In this document: in pieces, positions 34,977 through 43,579 of the stretch | Layout of the letters: each line of letters opens with the position of its first letter | Numbering within the stretch: the first letter of the stretch is position 1 | NCBI GenBank assembly: GCA_000016765.1 | Contig: CP000699.1 | Coordinates: 620,001 to 684,000 of the forward strand | DNA length: 64,000 nt | From: Rhizorhabdus wittichii RW1 | GTDB taxonomy: Bacteria; Pseudomonadota; Alphaproteobacteria; Sphingomonadales; Sphingomonadaceae | Reading direction: 5' to 3' | The notes under the pieces: model-generated | What the model saw: only the letters and a program-made list of their open reading frames with translations | What the model was told of the DNA's origin: nothing | Database searches by the model: none | Made by a program: the position numbers and the translations under genes

Positions 34977-36092
34977 TTGCTCGCTCGCCGTTTCCTCTAC
35001 ATCATCGCGGGGTTGATCGTGCTGACCTTGGCCGCCGGAATCGGCTGGACCCTGTTCCAGGACCAGCTCATGCGCTTCGCCTTCGTGCCGGGCGTCCGCT
35101 TCGACGCCGATGCGGCGGGGCCGGCGCCCGATTATGCGCGGCCGGCGAGCTGGCTGGCGCGGCCCGACCTGCCCGACGATCCGTCGCGCTGGCTGCCCAA
35201 GGGGGTCGCGCGCGCCGGCGGCAAGCCCGAGGTCGCGGTCTTCTACGTCGCGCCGACCACCTATTATGGCAAGGCCAGCTGGAACGCCGGGCTCGACGAC
35301 CGCGAATCGCGCAAATGGCTGACCGTGTTCGGCTGGAGCGAGGCGAGCGCGTTCAACCAGGCCGGGGCGGTCTGGGCGCCGCGCTACCGCTCCGCCGCGC
35401 TCGGCGCCTTCCTCAGCAGCGCGCCGGATTCGGCGAAGGCGCTCGACCTCGCCTATGGCGACGTGGCACGCGCCTTCGACGCCTTCCTGGCGCAGATTCC
35501 GGCGTCGCGGCCGATCATCCTGGCCGGGCACAGCCAGGGCACCGTCCACCTGATGCGGCTGATGCGCGAGCGGGTGGCGGGCAAGCCCGTCGCCAAGCGG
35601 ATCGTCGCCGCCTATCTGGTCGGCTGGCCGATCTCGACCACGGCGGACGTGCCCGCGCTCGGCCTGCCCGCCTGCACCGGGCCGGGCCAGGCCCAGTGCC
35701 TGCTGTCGTGGCAGAGCTTCGCCGAGCCCGCCGACCCGCGCATGATCCGCGAGATCTACGAGGCGGCTCCCGGCTTCACCGGCGCGCCGCGCAAGGGCAC
35801 GCCGATGCTCTGCATCAACCCGCTGACCGGCGCGCCCGGCACCGCCGCGCTGCCCGCCGCCAATCTCGGGTCGCTGGCGCCCGGCGCCGACTTCATGGAT
35901 GCCGAGCTGAAGCCGGGCGCGATCTCGGCGCGCTGCGATCCGTCGGGCCTGCTGCTGATCGGCGGGCCGCCCAAGGGGTTCGACCGCTTCGTGATGCCGG
36001 GCAACAATTACCATGTGTTCGACTATGCGCTGTTCTGGGCCAATATCCGAGCCGATGCGGCGGCGCGCGCCGGGACCTTCCTGAAGCGGTGA
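34977..36092 (+). CDS. DUF3089 family alpha/beta-hydrolase-like protein
   Basis: The 371-residue protein has an N-terminal membrane helix ([19 protein letters not shown]) and a DUF3089 domain. The nucleophile elbow is [11 protein letters not shown], a serine-hydrolase pattern. The substrate is unknown. TTG 34977 is chosen because GGAG precedes it at eight bases and it leads straight into the helix; ATG 34914 would add 21 residues. Its TGA overlaps the GTG of ruvX by four bases, so the two are coupled. The pairing with a recombination nuclease has no evident logic. Confidence 0.8.
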
Positions 36093-36544
36093 TCTCCGCC
36101 TCCACCCTCGACTTCCGCGACGCCCTGCCCGATCGCGGCCGGCTGGCGGGGCTGGACGTCGGCACCCGGACGATCGGCGTGGCGCTGTGCGACGCGGGCT
36201 GGACGATCGCCAGCCCGGCCGAGACGATCCTGCGCGCCAAGTTCAGCGTCGACGCCGCGAAGCTGCGCGCGCTGGTCGCGGCGCAACTGGTGAAGGGGCT
36301 GGTGATCGGCCTGCCGCTCAACCTCGACGGCAGCGATTCGCCGCGCACCCAGTCGGTCCGCGCCTTCGCCCGCAACGTCGAGCCGTTCGGCCTGCCGATC
36401 CTGCTGTGGGACGAGCGCTGGTCGACCCAGGCGGTGACGCGCACCCTGCTCGACGCCGACGCGAGCCGCGCCCGCCGCGCCGAGCTGGTCGACAAGCTCG
36501 CCGCCGCCTACATCCTGCAGGGCGCGATCGACGCGATGATCTGA
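36089..36544 (+). CDS. ruvX: Holliday junction resolvase RuvX / YqgF family protein
   Basis: The 151-residue protein has the RNase-H-like YqgF fold: [15 protein letters not shown] with the first Asp, [18 protein letters not shown], and [12 protein letters not shown] with the Glu. YqgF proteins are implicated in 16S/23S rRNA 5'-end processing or Holliday junction handling; which applies is unsettled. The start is GTG 36089, inside the last codon of the DUF3089 gene. In proteobacteria ruvX is often near pyrB, as here. Confidence 0.9.
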
Positions 36545-36572
36545 CGCCGAAACAGACCGGAAAAAAAGGGAT

Positions 36573-36597
36573 ATCCTGACTTTCGTCAGGATGACGC
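36573..36597. repeat. Solo REP-like hairpin
   Basis: ATCCTGACTTTCGTCAGGAT is an 8-bp stem with a tttc loop, followed by GACG. It matches half of the family C doublets and lies between ruvX and pyrB. A-rich and T-rich flanks are limited, so it is a weak terminator candidate. Confidence 0.5.
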
Positions 36598-36655
36598 CTG
36601 GTAAGCATCAACCCCGCTTGAGCTTCGCCCCGCGCTGGCCTACAGCGCGGCTTTA

Positions 36656-37606
36656 ATGTCCGCATCCTTCCCGCACCGCCATCTCACCGGCATCTACGGG
36701 CTTCAGCCGCACGAGATCCTGTTCCTGCTCGACGAAGCCGAGCAGTGGATCGCGCTCAACCGCGCGACCAGCAAGCATGACGATCGCCTCGCCGGCCTGA
36801 CGCTGATCAATGCCTTCTTCGAAAACTCGACCCGGACGCTGCTATCGTTCGAGATCGCCGGCAAGCGCCTCGGCGCCGACGTGGTCAACATGCAGGTCGG
36901 CGCGTCGAGCGTGAAGAAGGGCGAGACGCTGATCGACACGGCGATGACGCTCAACGCGATGCGCGCGGACATGATCGTGATCCGCCACCAGTCGTCGGGC
37001 GCTGTGCAGCTCATCGCCGACAAGGTCGACTGCCCGGTGCTCAACGCCGGCGACGGACGGCACGAGCATCCGACCCAGGCGCTGCTCGACGCGCTGACGA
37101 TCCGCCGCCGCAAGGGCCGGATCGCCGGGCTGGTCGTCGCGATCTGCGGCGACATCCTGCACAGCCGGGTGGCGCGGTCGAACATCCTGGCGCTGACCAC
37201 GCTCGGCGCCGAGGTCCGCGTCGTCGCGCCGCCGACGCTGATGCCCGCCGCGATCGAACGAATGGGCGCGGTCCCCTTCCATGATTTCGACGCGGGGCTC
37301 GACGGTGCCGACGTGGTGATGATGCTCCGACTCCAGAACGAGCGGATGGACGGGGCCTATCTCCCCTCCCCGCGCGAGTTCCACGCGCTCTACGGCCTCA
37401 CCCCCGAACGGCTGGAGCGCGCCGCGCCCGACGCGCTGGTCATGCATCCGGGGCCGATGAACCGGGGGGTCGAGATCACCAGCAGCGTCGCCGACCATCC
37501 GAGCCGATCGGCGATCACCGAGCAGGTCGAGATGGGCGTCGCGGTGCGCATGGCCTGCCTCGACGTGCTGACCCGCCGACGGCGCGGCGTGGAGGGCTGG
37601 GCATGA
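36656..37606 (+). CDS. pyrB: Aspartate carbamoyltransferase catalytic subunit
   Basis: PyrB joins carbamoyl phosphate and aspartate in pyrimidine synthesis. The 316-residue protein shows [13 protein letters not shown] for the carbamoyl-phosphate site, [26 protein letters not shown] and [11 protein letters not shown]. Length fits the catalytic chain. No pyrI is beside it; instead the next gene is a pyrC-like gene that overlaps by four bases (ATGA), which fits the Pseudomonas-type complex of PyrB with an inactive PyrC homologue. Confidence 0.97.
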   Translation: MSASFPHRHLTGIYGLQPHEILFLLDEAEQWIALNRATSKHDDRLAGLTLINAFFENSTRTLLSFEIAGKRLGADVVNMQVGASSVKKGETLIDTAMTLNAMRADMIVIRHQSSGAVQLIADKVDCPVLNAGDGRHEHPTQALLDALTIRRRKGRIAGLVVAICGDILHSRVARSNILALTTLGAEVRVVAPPTLMPAAIERMGAVPFHDFDAGLDGADVVMMLRLQNERMDGAYLPSPREFHALYGLTPERLERAAPDALVMHPGPMNRGVEITSSVADHPSRSAITEQVEMGVAVRMACLDVLTRRRRGVEGWA

Positions 37607-38832
37607 CCGGCGCCCTTGCCATCGTCGACGCCCGGCTGGTCGATCCCGCCGCCGGGACGATCACGCGCGGCAACCTGCTGATCCGCGACCGGCGCATCGC
37701 CGCGACCGGGCAGTTCGACCTGCCGCCGGACGCCGAGACGATCGACGCGGGCGGCGCCCATGTCGCGCCGGGCCTGGTCGACCTCGGCATCTTCGCGATC
37801 GACATGCCGGCCTTCACCGCCGGCGGCATCACCCGCGCGGTGCTGATGCCCGACCAGTCGCCGCCGCTCGACCATGCCGCGCTCGTCCAGCGCGCCGCGG
37901 CGGCCGGCAAGCCCGACGTCTGGGTCCATCCGCTCGCCGCCGCGACCAAGGGGCTCGACGGCAGGGAACTCGCCGAGATCGGCCTGATGAAGGCCGGCGG
38001 CGCCTGCGCGGTCGCGACCGGACGCGGCTGGATCGCCGATTCGGGCGTGATGCTGCGCGTCCTCTCCTATGCCCGCTCGCTCGGCCTGACCGTTGTCAGC
38101 CATGCCGAGGATGGCGGCGTCACCACCGGAGCGGTCGCGACCGAAGGCGAATATGCAACCCGCATGGGCCTGCCCGCCGCCCCGGCGATCGCCGAGGCGA
38201 TGGCGGTGGCGCGCGACCTGATGCTGGCCGAGCAGACCGGCGCCCGCCTCCATTTCCGACAGCTTTCGACCGCGCGCGCCTTCGATCTGGTGCGCGACGC
38301 CAAGCGGCGCGGCGTGCCCGTCACCTGCGGCATCAGCCCGGCGCACCTGCTGCTGTCCGACATCGCGGTCGGCGGCTTCCGCACCTTCGCCCGCCTCTCC
38401 CCGCCGCTCCGCAGCGAGGACGACCGGCAGGCGGCGCTCGCGGCGCTGGCCGACGGCACGATCGACCTGATCTGCTCGAGCCACGACCCGCAGGGGCCCG
38501 AGGCCAAGCGCCTGCCCTTCGCCGATGCCGAGCCCGGCATGGCCGGCGCGGAGACGCTGCTGACGCTGTCGCTGTCGCTGGTCCGCGACGGGGTGGTCAC
38601 TTTGCCGCGGCTGATCGACCTGCTGTCGGCGGCGCCCGCGACGCTGCTCGGCCTGCCCGGCGGATCGCTGGCGGTCGGCGCCGAGGCCGATCTGGTGCTG
38701 TTCGACCCGGACATGCCGTGGCGGATCGATTCGGATCACATGGCGTCGCGCGCGGGCAACACGCCGTTCGACGGCCTGCCCGTCCAGGGCAAGGTGATCC
38801 AGACGATCAAGGGCGGCGTGCTGCTCCGCTGA
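37603..38832 (+). CDS. pyrX: Dihydroorotase-like protein without catalytic residues (PyrC-prime/PyrX type)
   Basis: The 409-residue protein has the dihydroorotase amidohydrolase fold ([16 protein letters not shown], then [14 protein letters not shown]). The zinc HxH motif (canonical D-x-H-x-H) is replaced by DLGIFAID, the H-x-x-H-S segment reads HFRQLST, and the final DHAPH reads SSHDP. An active metal site is unlikely. In Pseudomonas, an inactive PyrC-like chain is needed for the aspartate carbamoyltransferase complex. Overlap with pyrB by four bases supports the same role. A working dihydroorotase must then be elsewhere. Confidence 0.88.
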   Translation: MTGALAIVDARLVDPAAGTITRGNLLIRDRRIAATGQFDLPPDAETIDAGGAHVAPGLVDLGIFAIDMPAFTAGGITRAVLMPDQSPPLDHAALVQRAAAAGKPDVWVHPLAAATKGLDGRELAEIGLMKAGGACAVATGRGWIADSGVMLRVLSYARSLGLTVVSHAEDGGVTTGAVATEGEYATRMGLPAAPAIAEAMAVARDLMLAEQTGARLHFRQLSTARAFDLVRDAKRRGVPVTCGISPAHLLLSDIAVGGFRTFARLSPPLRSEDDRQAALAALADGTIDLICSSHDPQGPEAKRLPFADAEPGMAGAETLLTLSLSLVRDGVVTLPRLIDLLSAAPATLLGLPGGSLAVGAEADLVLFDPDMPWRIDSDHMASRAGNTPFDGLPVQGKVIQTIKGGVLLR

Positions 38833-38834
38833 GC

Positions 38835-40028
38835 TCAAGCCGGCTCGGCCGCCTTGGCGCGCAGGGCCCATTGCATCGGCCGGTCGCCGCCATCCATGCG
38901 GACGAAGCATTGCGCGCCTGCCGACTGTATCCGTCGGCACAGCTTCGATGCATCCGCCCGGCTCGCCAGTCCGCTGATCGACAGGCGATGGAGCACGACG
39001 CCGCGCCTGCGGAAGGCCGAGCCGGTCGGCATGTGATCGGCGAGGAAGGTCGCGCGTCGGCCGAGCGCGGCCCAGGCGACCTCGGTGCGCTCCACGGTCG
39101 AATAGGCGCCGACCTGGACGGCCCAGGCGAGCGCGGGCCGGACCGGGACGACATGTGCCGCCAGCAGGACCGGCCGGGCCGCGCGCATCCGTGGCGGGCC
39201 GGCGAAGGCGGATGCGACAGGCTCGCTCGGCGGGACCGGCGGCGGCGCGATCAGGGGCGGTGGCGGCGCGGGCGGCGTCGGAACATGGGCGAGCAACACC
39301 GGCGCGGAGGCCGGGACAGGTTCGGCAATCAGGGCGAGCGCCTCGGGCTGGCCAGCATCGGCCGACGGCAGGACACCGAGCATCGCGCCGACCTGCATCG
39401 CCGGATCGGCGCGCAACTGCCCCACCATCGCCCAGCGGCGGAGCCGTTCGGCGACGAGATCGGCGGGAACGTCCTGCGCGGCGATCGCCGCCGCTTCGTT
39501 CCAGCGCCCTTCGAGGGCATAGGCGAAGGCGAGATTCTGGCGGATCCGGGCATCGGCGCCGGGCGCGCGCGCCGCCGCGATCAGCAGCGGCCGAGCCTCG
39601 TCGGGCCGGCCGAGCAGCGCCAGCGCCAGCCCGACGTCGCTGTCGTTGCCGCCGCCGCGCAGGCCGTCGAGCAGGGCCATGGCCTCGTCCGCCCGGCCCA
39701 GCGCGATCTGCGCCAGCGCGCGGTTGATCGCGACCCGCGCCTGGGCCGGATCGAGCGCCAGCGCGTCGCCGAACGCCGTCTCGGCCGAGCGGAAGCGCCC
39801 GGCGGCGAGATAGGCCCGCCCCAGCGTCGCCCGCGCCTGCGGATCGCGCGGGGCTTCGCGCACGGCGGCCTCGGCCTGGCGGACGGCGGCGGCGGGAACG
39901 CCGCGCGCCATCGCCTCGCGCGCGCCGGCGATCAGCCGGTCGGCCCGCTTGTGGGTCGCCGCGCTCGCCCCGGAAACCAGCACGAGGCCGATCGCGGTGG
40001 CCGTGAGGCCGGTCCAGTTCATCCTCAT
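38835..40028 (-). CDS. Secreted TPR-SPOR domain protein
   Basis: The 397-residue protein has a signal peptide (LVLVSGASA), TPR-like repeats at about 35-200 (AATLGRAYLAAGRFRSAETAFGDALALDP), a Pro-rich linker, and a C-terminal SPOR domain (AWAVQVGAYSTVERTEVAW ... GVVLHRLSISGLASRADASKLCRRIQ). SPOR domains bind denuded glycan at the division septum. It is divergent from a second SPOR protein (start 40201) with a CtrA-like box between. The role is probably in cell division or envelope work, by domain only. Confidence 0.82.
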   Translation of the reverse strand: MRMNWTGLTATAIGLVLVSGASAATHKRADRLIAGAREAMARGVPAAAVRQAEAAVREAPRDPQARATLGRAYLAAGRFRSAETAFGDALALDPAQARVAINRALAQIALGRADEAMALLDGLRGGGNDSDVGLALALLGRPDEARPLLIAAARAPGADARIRQNLAFAYALEGRWNEAAAIAAQDVPADLVAERLRRWAMVGQLRADPAMQVGAMLGVLPSADAGQPEALALIAEPVPASAPVLLAHVPTPPAPPPPLIAPPPVPPSEPVASAFAGPPRMRAARPVLLAAHVVPVRPALAWAVQVGAYSTVERTEVAWAALGRRATFLADHMPTGSAFRRRGVVLHRLSISGLASRADASKLCRRIQSAGAQCFVRMDGGDRPMQWALRAKAAEPA

Positions 40029-40088
40029 CGCGGGCCCCCTGTCCTCGCTTCGGTCGGGATCATCCGCGCCAGGGTGCGCGCGCCGATG

Positions 40089-40103
40089 CTAAACTTTGGT
40101 TAA
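40089..40103. promoter_or_regulatory. CtrA-like box between two SPOR genes
   Basis: The reverse strand reads TTAACCAAAGTTTAG, i.e. TTAA-N7-TTAG, one mismatch from the CtrA consensus TTAA-N7-TTAA. It lies 61 bp upstream of one gene and 98 bp upstream of the other. Confidence 0.4.
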
Positions 40104-40200
40104 CGATGATCGGCGCGAGCGCGTTGGGGCTATCGCCAGTCGCGTCGAACGCGCTATCACCCCGCGCGAAACCATGCCGAAACATCGGGGGCGATCGAGT

Positions 40201-41295
40201 ATGAGAAGCTTTGTCCTGGGCTGTGCGTTGGCGGCGGCGACCGTTGCCGCACCGGCGATCGCGGGCGTCAAGGAAGGCGTCGAGGCCTGGGCGAAGGGCG
40301 ATTACCCCACCGCCATCGCCGAATGGCGCGGCCCCGCCGCGGCCGGCGATCCCGACGCCCAGTTCAACCTCGGACAGGCCTACAAGCTCGGCCGCGGCGT
40401 GCCGATGGAGCCAGCGACGGCGCTCGACTGGTATCGCAAGGCGGCCGCATCGGGCCATGAGCAGGCGCAGGCGACGCTCGGCCTGCTGCTGTTCCAGAAC
40501 GGACAGCGCCCCGAGGCGATGACCTGGCTGAAGAAGGCCGCCGACCAGGGCGAGGCGCGCGCGCAATATGTCGTCGGCACCGCCTATTTCAACGGCGACC
40601 TGCTGCCCCGCGACTGGCCGCGCGCCTATGCGCTGATGACCCGCGCCAAGGCGGCGAACATTGGCGCGGCGACCACCAGCCTCCAGCAGATGGACCAGAT
40701 CATCCCGCAGGAGCAGCGCGAGGCCGGCCTCGCCCTCTCCCGCGAGATGGAGCGGACCGCGCAGCTACGAACCAACGACGTCGCCACGCCGGGCATGCCG
40801 CTGACCATGCGCAACTCGGTGACGCCGCCGGTCGGCCAGACCAGCGTGCCGCCCTCGACGACGTCGACACCGGTGATGGCCCCCGCTCCGGCGCCGACGG
40901 CCGCGCCGACGATCATGGCCCAGGCCGGCGGTACGCCCTGGCGGGCGCCCACCACCGCCCCGGCCGCATCGCCGCCGCCCGCGCCCAAGCCGACCGCGCC
41001 GAAGAGCGTGGCCCCCACGCCTGCCCCTGCTCCTGCTCCTGCTCCCGCGATCGTCGCGTCACCGAGCGGCGGCTGGAAGATCCAGCTCGGCGCCTTTTCG
41101 AGCGCCGACGCCGCGCGCAACGCCTGGACCAGCCTGTCGGCGCGCGCCGGCCTCAAGGCGCTGACGCCGAGCTTCTCGGCGGTCGGCGCGCTGACGCGTC
41201 TCCAGGCGGGGCCGCTCGCCTCGCGCACGGCGGCGAACCAGGCCTGCGCGGCGGTGAAGGCGGCGGGAACCACCTGCTTCCCGGTCGCGCCCTGA
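40201..41295 (+). CDS. Secreted Sel1-repeat and SPOR domain protein
   Basis: The 364-residue protein has a signal peptide (ALAAATVAAPAIA), Sel1-like repeats (YPTAIAEWRGPAAAGDPDAQFNLGQ; ATALDWYRKAAASGHEQAQATLG; further units), a long Pro/Ala/Thr linker and a C-terminal SPOR domain (GGWKIQLGAFSSADAARNAW ... LTRLQAGPLASRTAANQACAAVKAAG). ATG 40201 has GGGGGCGA upstream and is preferred to the longer reading. It mirrors the divergent TPR-SPOR protein in build. Confidence 0.83.
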   Translation: MRSFVLGCALAAATVAAPAIAGVKEGVEAWAKGDYPTAIAEWRGPAAAGDPDAQFNLGQAYKLGRGVPMEPATALDWYRKAAASGHEQAQATLGLLLFQNGQRPEAMTWLKKAADQGEARAQYVVGTAYFNGDLLPRDWPRAYALMTRAKAANIGAATTSLQQMDQIIPQEQREAGLALSREMERTAQLRTNDVATPGMPLTMRNSVTPPVGQTSVPPSTTSTPVMAPAPAPTAAPTIMAQAGGTPWRAPTTAPAASPPPAPKPTAPKSVAPTPAPAPAPAPAIVASPSGGWKIQLGAFSSADAARNAWTSLSARAGLKALTPSFSAVGALTRLQAGPLASRTAANQACAAVKAAGTTCFPVAP

Positions 41296-41358
41296 GGGGC
41301 CGCGTCGGCGGATCGTCGTTAACGCTATCTTGATGGATAAGGGCGATAAGCGCCGGAC

Positions 41359-41700
41359 GTGAAGGTAGCGGAAGCGTGCATGCGGCACTGGCGTGATTTC
41401 GATCGGGTTGCAGCGATGGCGAGCCCCTGGCGGCGGCGGCGCGTCTGCCAGCTCATCATCGACGGCATCCCCCTGCCCGTGGCGCTGCGCCAGATCGACG
41501 CCGGCGGCGCGCGCCTCGACATCGGGACGCCGCTCCCGCTCGGATCGACGGTCGAGCTGCGCCATCCCGAGGCGGGATCGATCCGCGCCCGGATCAGCGA
41601 GATCGGCGAAAACAGCCTGCGGATCGCCTTCGACCGCAGCGAAGCCGCCGTCGCCTATGCGCTGGCGGCGATCACCGCCGACATGACCAGCGGCAACTGA
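41359..41700 (+). CDS. PilZ-like domain protein (degenerate motif)
   Basis: The 113-residue protein has a PilZ-like profile, with a RRRR-containing segment (WRRRRVCQLIIDG), a beta strand stretch VALRQIDAGGARLDIG and GSTVELRHPEAGSIRARISEIG. The usual (D/N)xSxxG motif reads IDAGGAR, so cyclic-di-GMP binding is doubtful. The start is GTG 41359; ATG 41380 is possible. It is convergent with serB. Confidence 0.62.
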   Translation: MKVAEACMRHWRDFDRVAAMASPWRRRRVCQLIIDGIPLPVALRQIDAGGARLDIGTPLPLGSTVELRHPEAGSIRARISEIGENSLRIAFDRSEAAVAYALAAITADMTSGN

Positions 41701-41701
41701 A

Positions 41702-42580
41702 TCAGATCACCCAGTCCTTGCGCGCATAGCCCTGCGCGTAGAGCAATGCGGTCAGGTCGCCATGATCGATCCGCGCGCCCGCGGCCGCCGCGGTCTTCGG
41801 CTTGGCATGATAGGCGACGCCGAGCCCGGCGGCCTGGATCATCGGAATGTCGTTGGCGCCGTCGCCGACCGCGAGGCACTGGTCGGGCGACAGGCCGTGC
41901 GCGGCGGCCTCGTCGAGCAGGGTACGGCGCTTGGTCTCGGCACCGACGATCGGCCGGGCGACGGTGCCCGACAGCTTGCCGTCGGCGAACTCCAGCACGT
42001 TCGACAGTGCGCGGGTGAAACCGATCTCGGTCGCGACCCGGTCGGCGAACAGGGTGAAGCCGCCCGAGACGAGGTAACAGTCGACATCGTTCGCCCGCAT
42101 CGTCCGCACCAGCTCGCGCGCGCCGGCCATGATCACCACCCGCTCGGCATGGCAGCGGTCGATCACCGAGGCGTCGAGCCCCGCGAGCAGCGCCACCCGC
42201 GCGTCGAGCGCGCCTTCGAAGTCGAGCTCGCCGCGCATCGCCCGTTCGGTGATCTCGGCGATCTGCGGCTTGATGCCGGCATAGTCGGCCAGCTCGTCGA
42301 TGCATTCGATCGTGATCATCGTCGAATCCATGTCGGCGACGAGCATCCGCCGCCGCCGTCCCGCCGCCGCCTGGACGACCACGTCGACCCCCGCGAAAGC
42401 CCCTTCCAGCGCCGCGCGCGCCGCCGCCGGATCGCCGTCGAAGCCGAGGTCGCAGGCGATCCCCGGCTCGATCCACGCCGAATCCCCGGTGCGCAGACCG
42501 GCGGCGGCGAGGCGATCGGCCGCGGTCGAAATATCCCCCGCTTCGATCCGGTCCGATGCTATCAGCGTGGCGATGAACAA
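41702..42580 (-). CDS. serB: Phosphoserine phosphatase
   Basis: SerB removes phosphate from phosphoserine in serine synthesis. The 292-residue protein has an N-terminal ACT-like part and a HAD phosphatase domain with [17 protein letters not shown] (nucleophile Asp in DMDST), the Ser in VSGGFTLFA, and [10 protein letters not shown]. The start is the TTG at 42580, with GGGGAG upstream and the family N-terminus FIATLIA. It overlaps divergently the miaA start by eight bases. Confidence 0.93.
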
Positions 42581-43517
42581 GAGCGTCTCCCCGAAATATC
42601 CGGTCGCGCTTATTGCGGGGCCGACCGCCAGCGGCAAGTCCGCATTGGCGATCCGCCTCGCGGAGATCGCCGACGGGGTGGTGATCAACGCCGATGCGAG
42701 CCAGGTCTATGCCGACCTGCGGGTGCTGAGCGCCCGCCCCGATCCGGCCGAGGAGGCGCGCGCGCCACACCGGCTGTTCGGCTATCGCGACGCGGCCGAG
42801 CCTTGCAGCGCCGCCGACTGGGCCGCCGACGCGAAGCGCGCGATCGCCGCGGCGCGCGAGGCGGGCAAGCTGCCGATCCTGGTCGGCGGCACCGGCCTCT
42901 ACCTGCGCACGCTGATCTTCGGCATCGCGCCGGTGCCCGAGATCGATCCGGCGATCCGCGCCGAGGTGCGCGCGCTGCCGGTCGAGGCGGCCCATGCCGC
43001 GCTCGCCGCCGAGGACCCGGCGATGGGCCATCTGCGCCCGCAGGACGCCACCCGCATCGCCCGCGCGCTGGAGGTGATCCGTTCGACCGGCCGGTCGCTG
43101 TCGCACTGGCAGGCGGAGCTGACCGGCGGGATCGGCGGCGAGATCGCCGTCGCCGCCGCGATCGTGCTGCCGCCGCGCGACTGGCTGCGGGCGCGCTGCG
43201 ACGCCCGGTTCGAGGCGATGCTCGATCAGGGCGCGGTCGAGGAAGTGAAGAAGTTGCGCGCGCGCGGGCTTGATCCGATGCTCCCGGCCATGCAGGCTAT
43301 CGGCGTGCGCGAGATCGCCGCCTGGCAGGACGGGCTGATCGACCGCGAAACGATGGTGGCGAAGGCCCAGGCCGCGACCCGGCAATATGCCAAGCGGCAA
43401 TATACCTGGTTCCGCCATCAGCCGCCCGCCGCATGGCAGCGGATCGATACGCAACTCAATGATAACGAGATCGGCAAGATTGCAATTAAATTACGCAATG
43501 ATGCGTTGACAGAGTAG
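42573..43517 (+). CDS. miaA: tRNA dimethylallyltransferase
   Basis: MiaA adds the isopentenyl group to A37 of tRNAs that read U-starting codons. The 314-residue protein has the P-loop [35 protein letters not shown] and the C-terminal [12 protein letters not shown] motif. ATG 42573 is used because the P-loop follows at residue 13. The SD is poor and the start region is shared with divergent serB; a leaderless or weak start is possible. Confidence 0.95.
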
Positions 43518-43534
43518 TTTATTACCGATAGGTC
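43506..43534 (+). promoter_or_regulatory. Putative promoter of ilvB
   Basis: TTGACA (43506-43511) lies in the last codons of miaA. After 17 bp a -10-like TAGGTC (43529-43534) follows, with the ilvB start 45 bp on. The -10 is a weak match, so the site is only a candidate. Confidence 0.4.
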
Positions 43535-43579
43535 CCGCCGCTCGTTTCAATGCGCTGCGGCGCACAAGAGGAAGAGACC

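Noticed and set aside
37603-38832. Active dihydroorotase PyrC
   Set aside because: The zinc-binding and catalytic motifs are missing.
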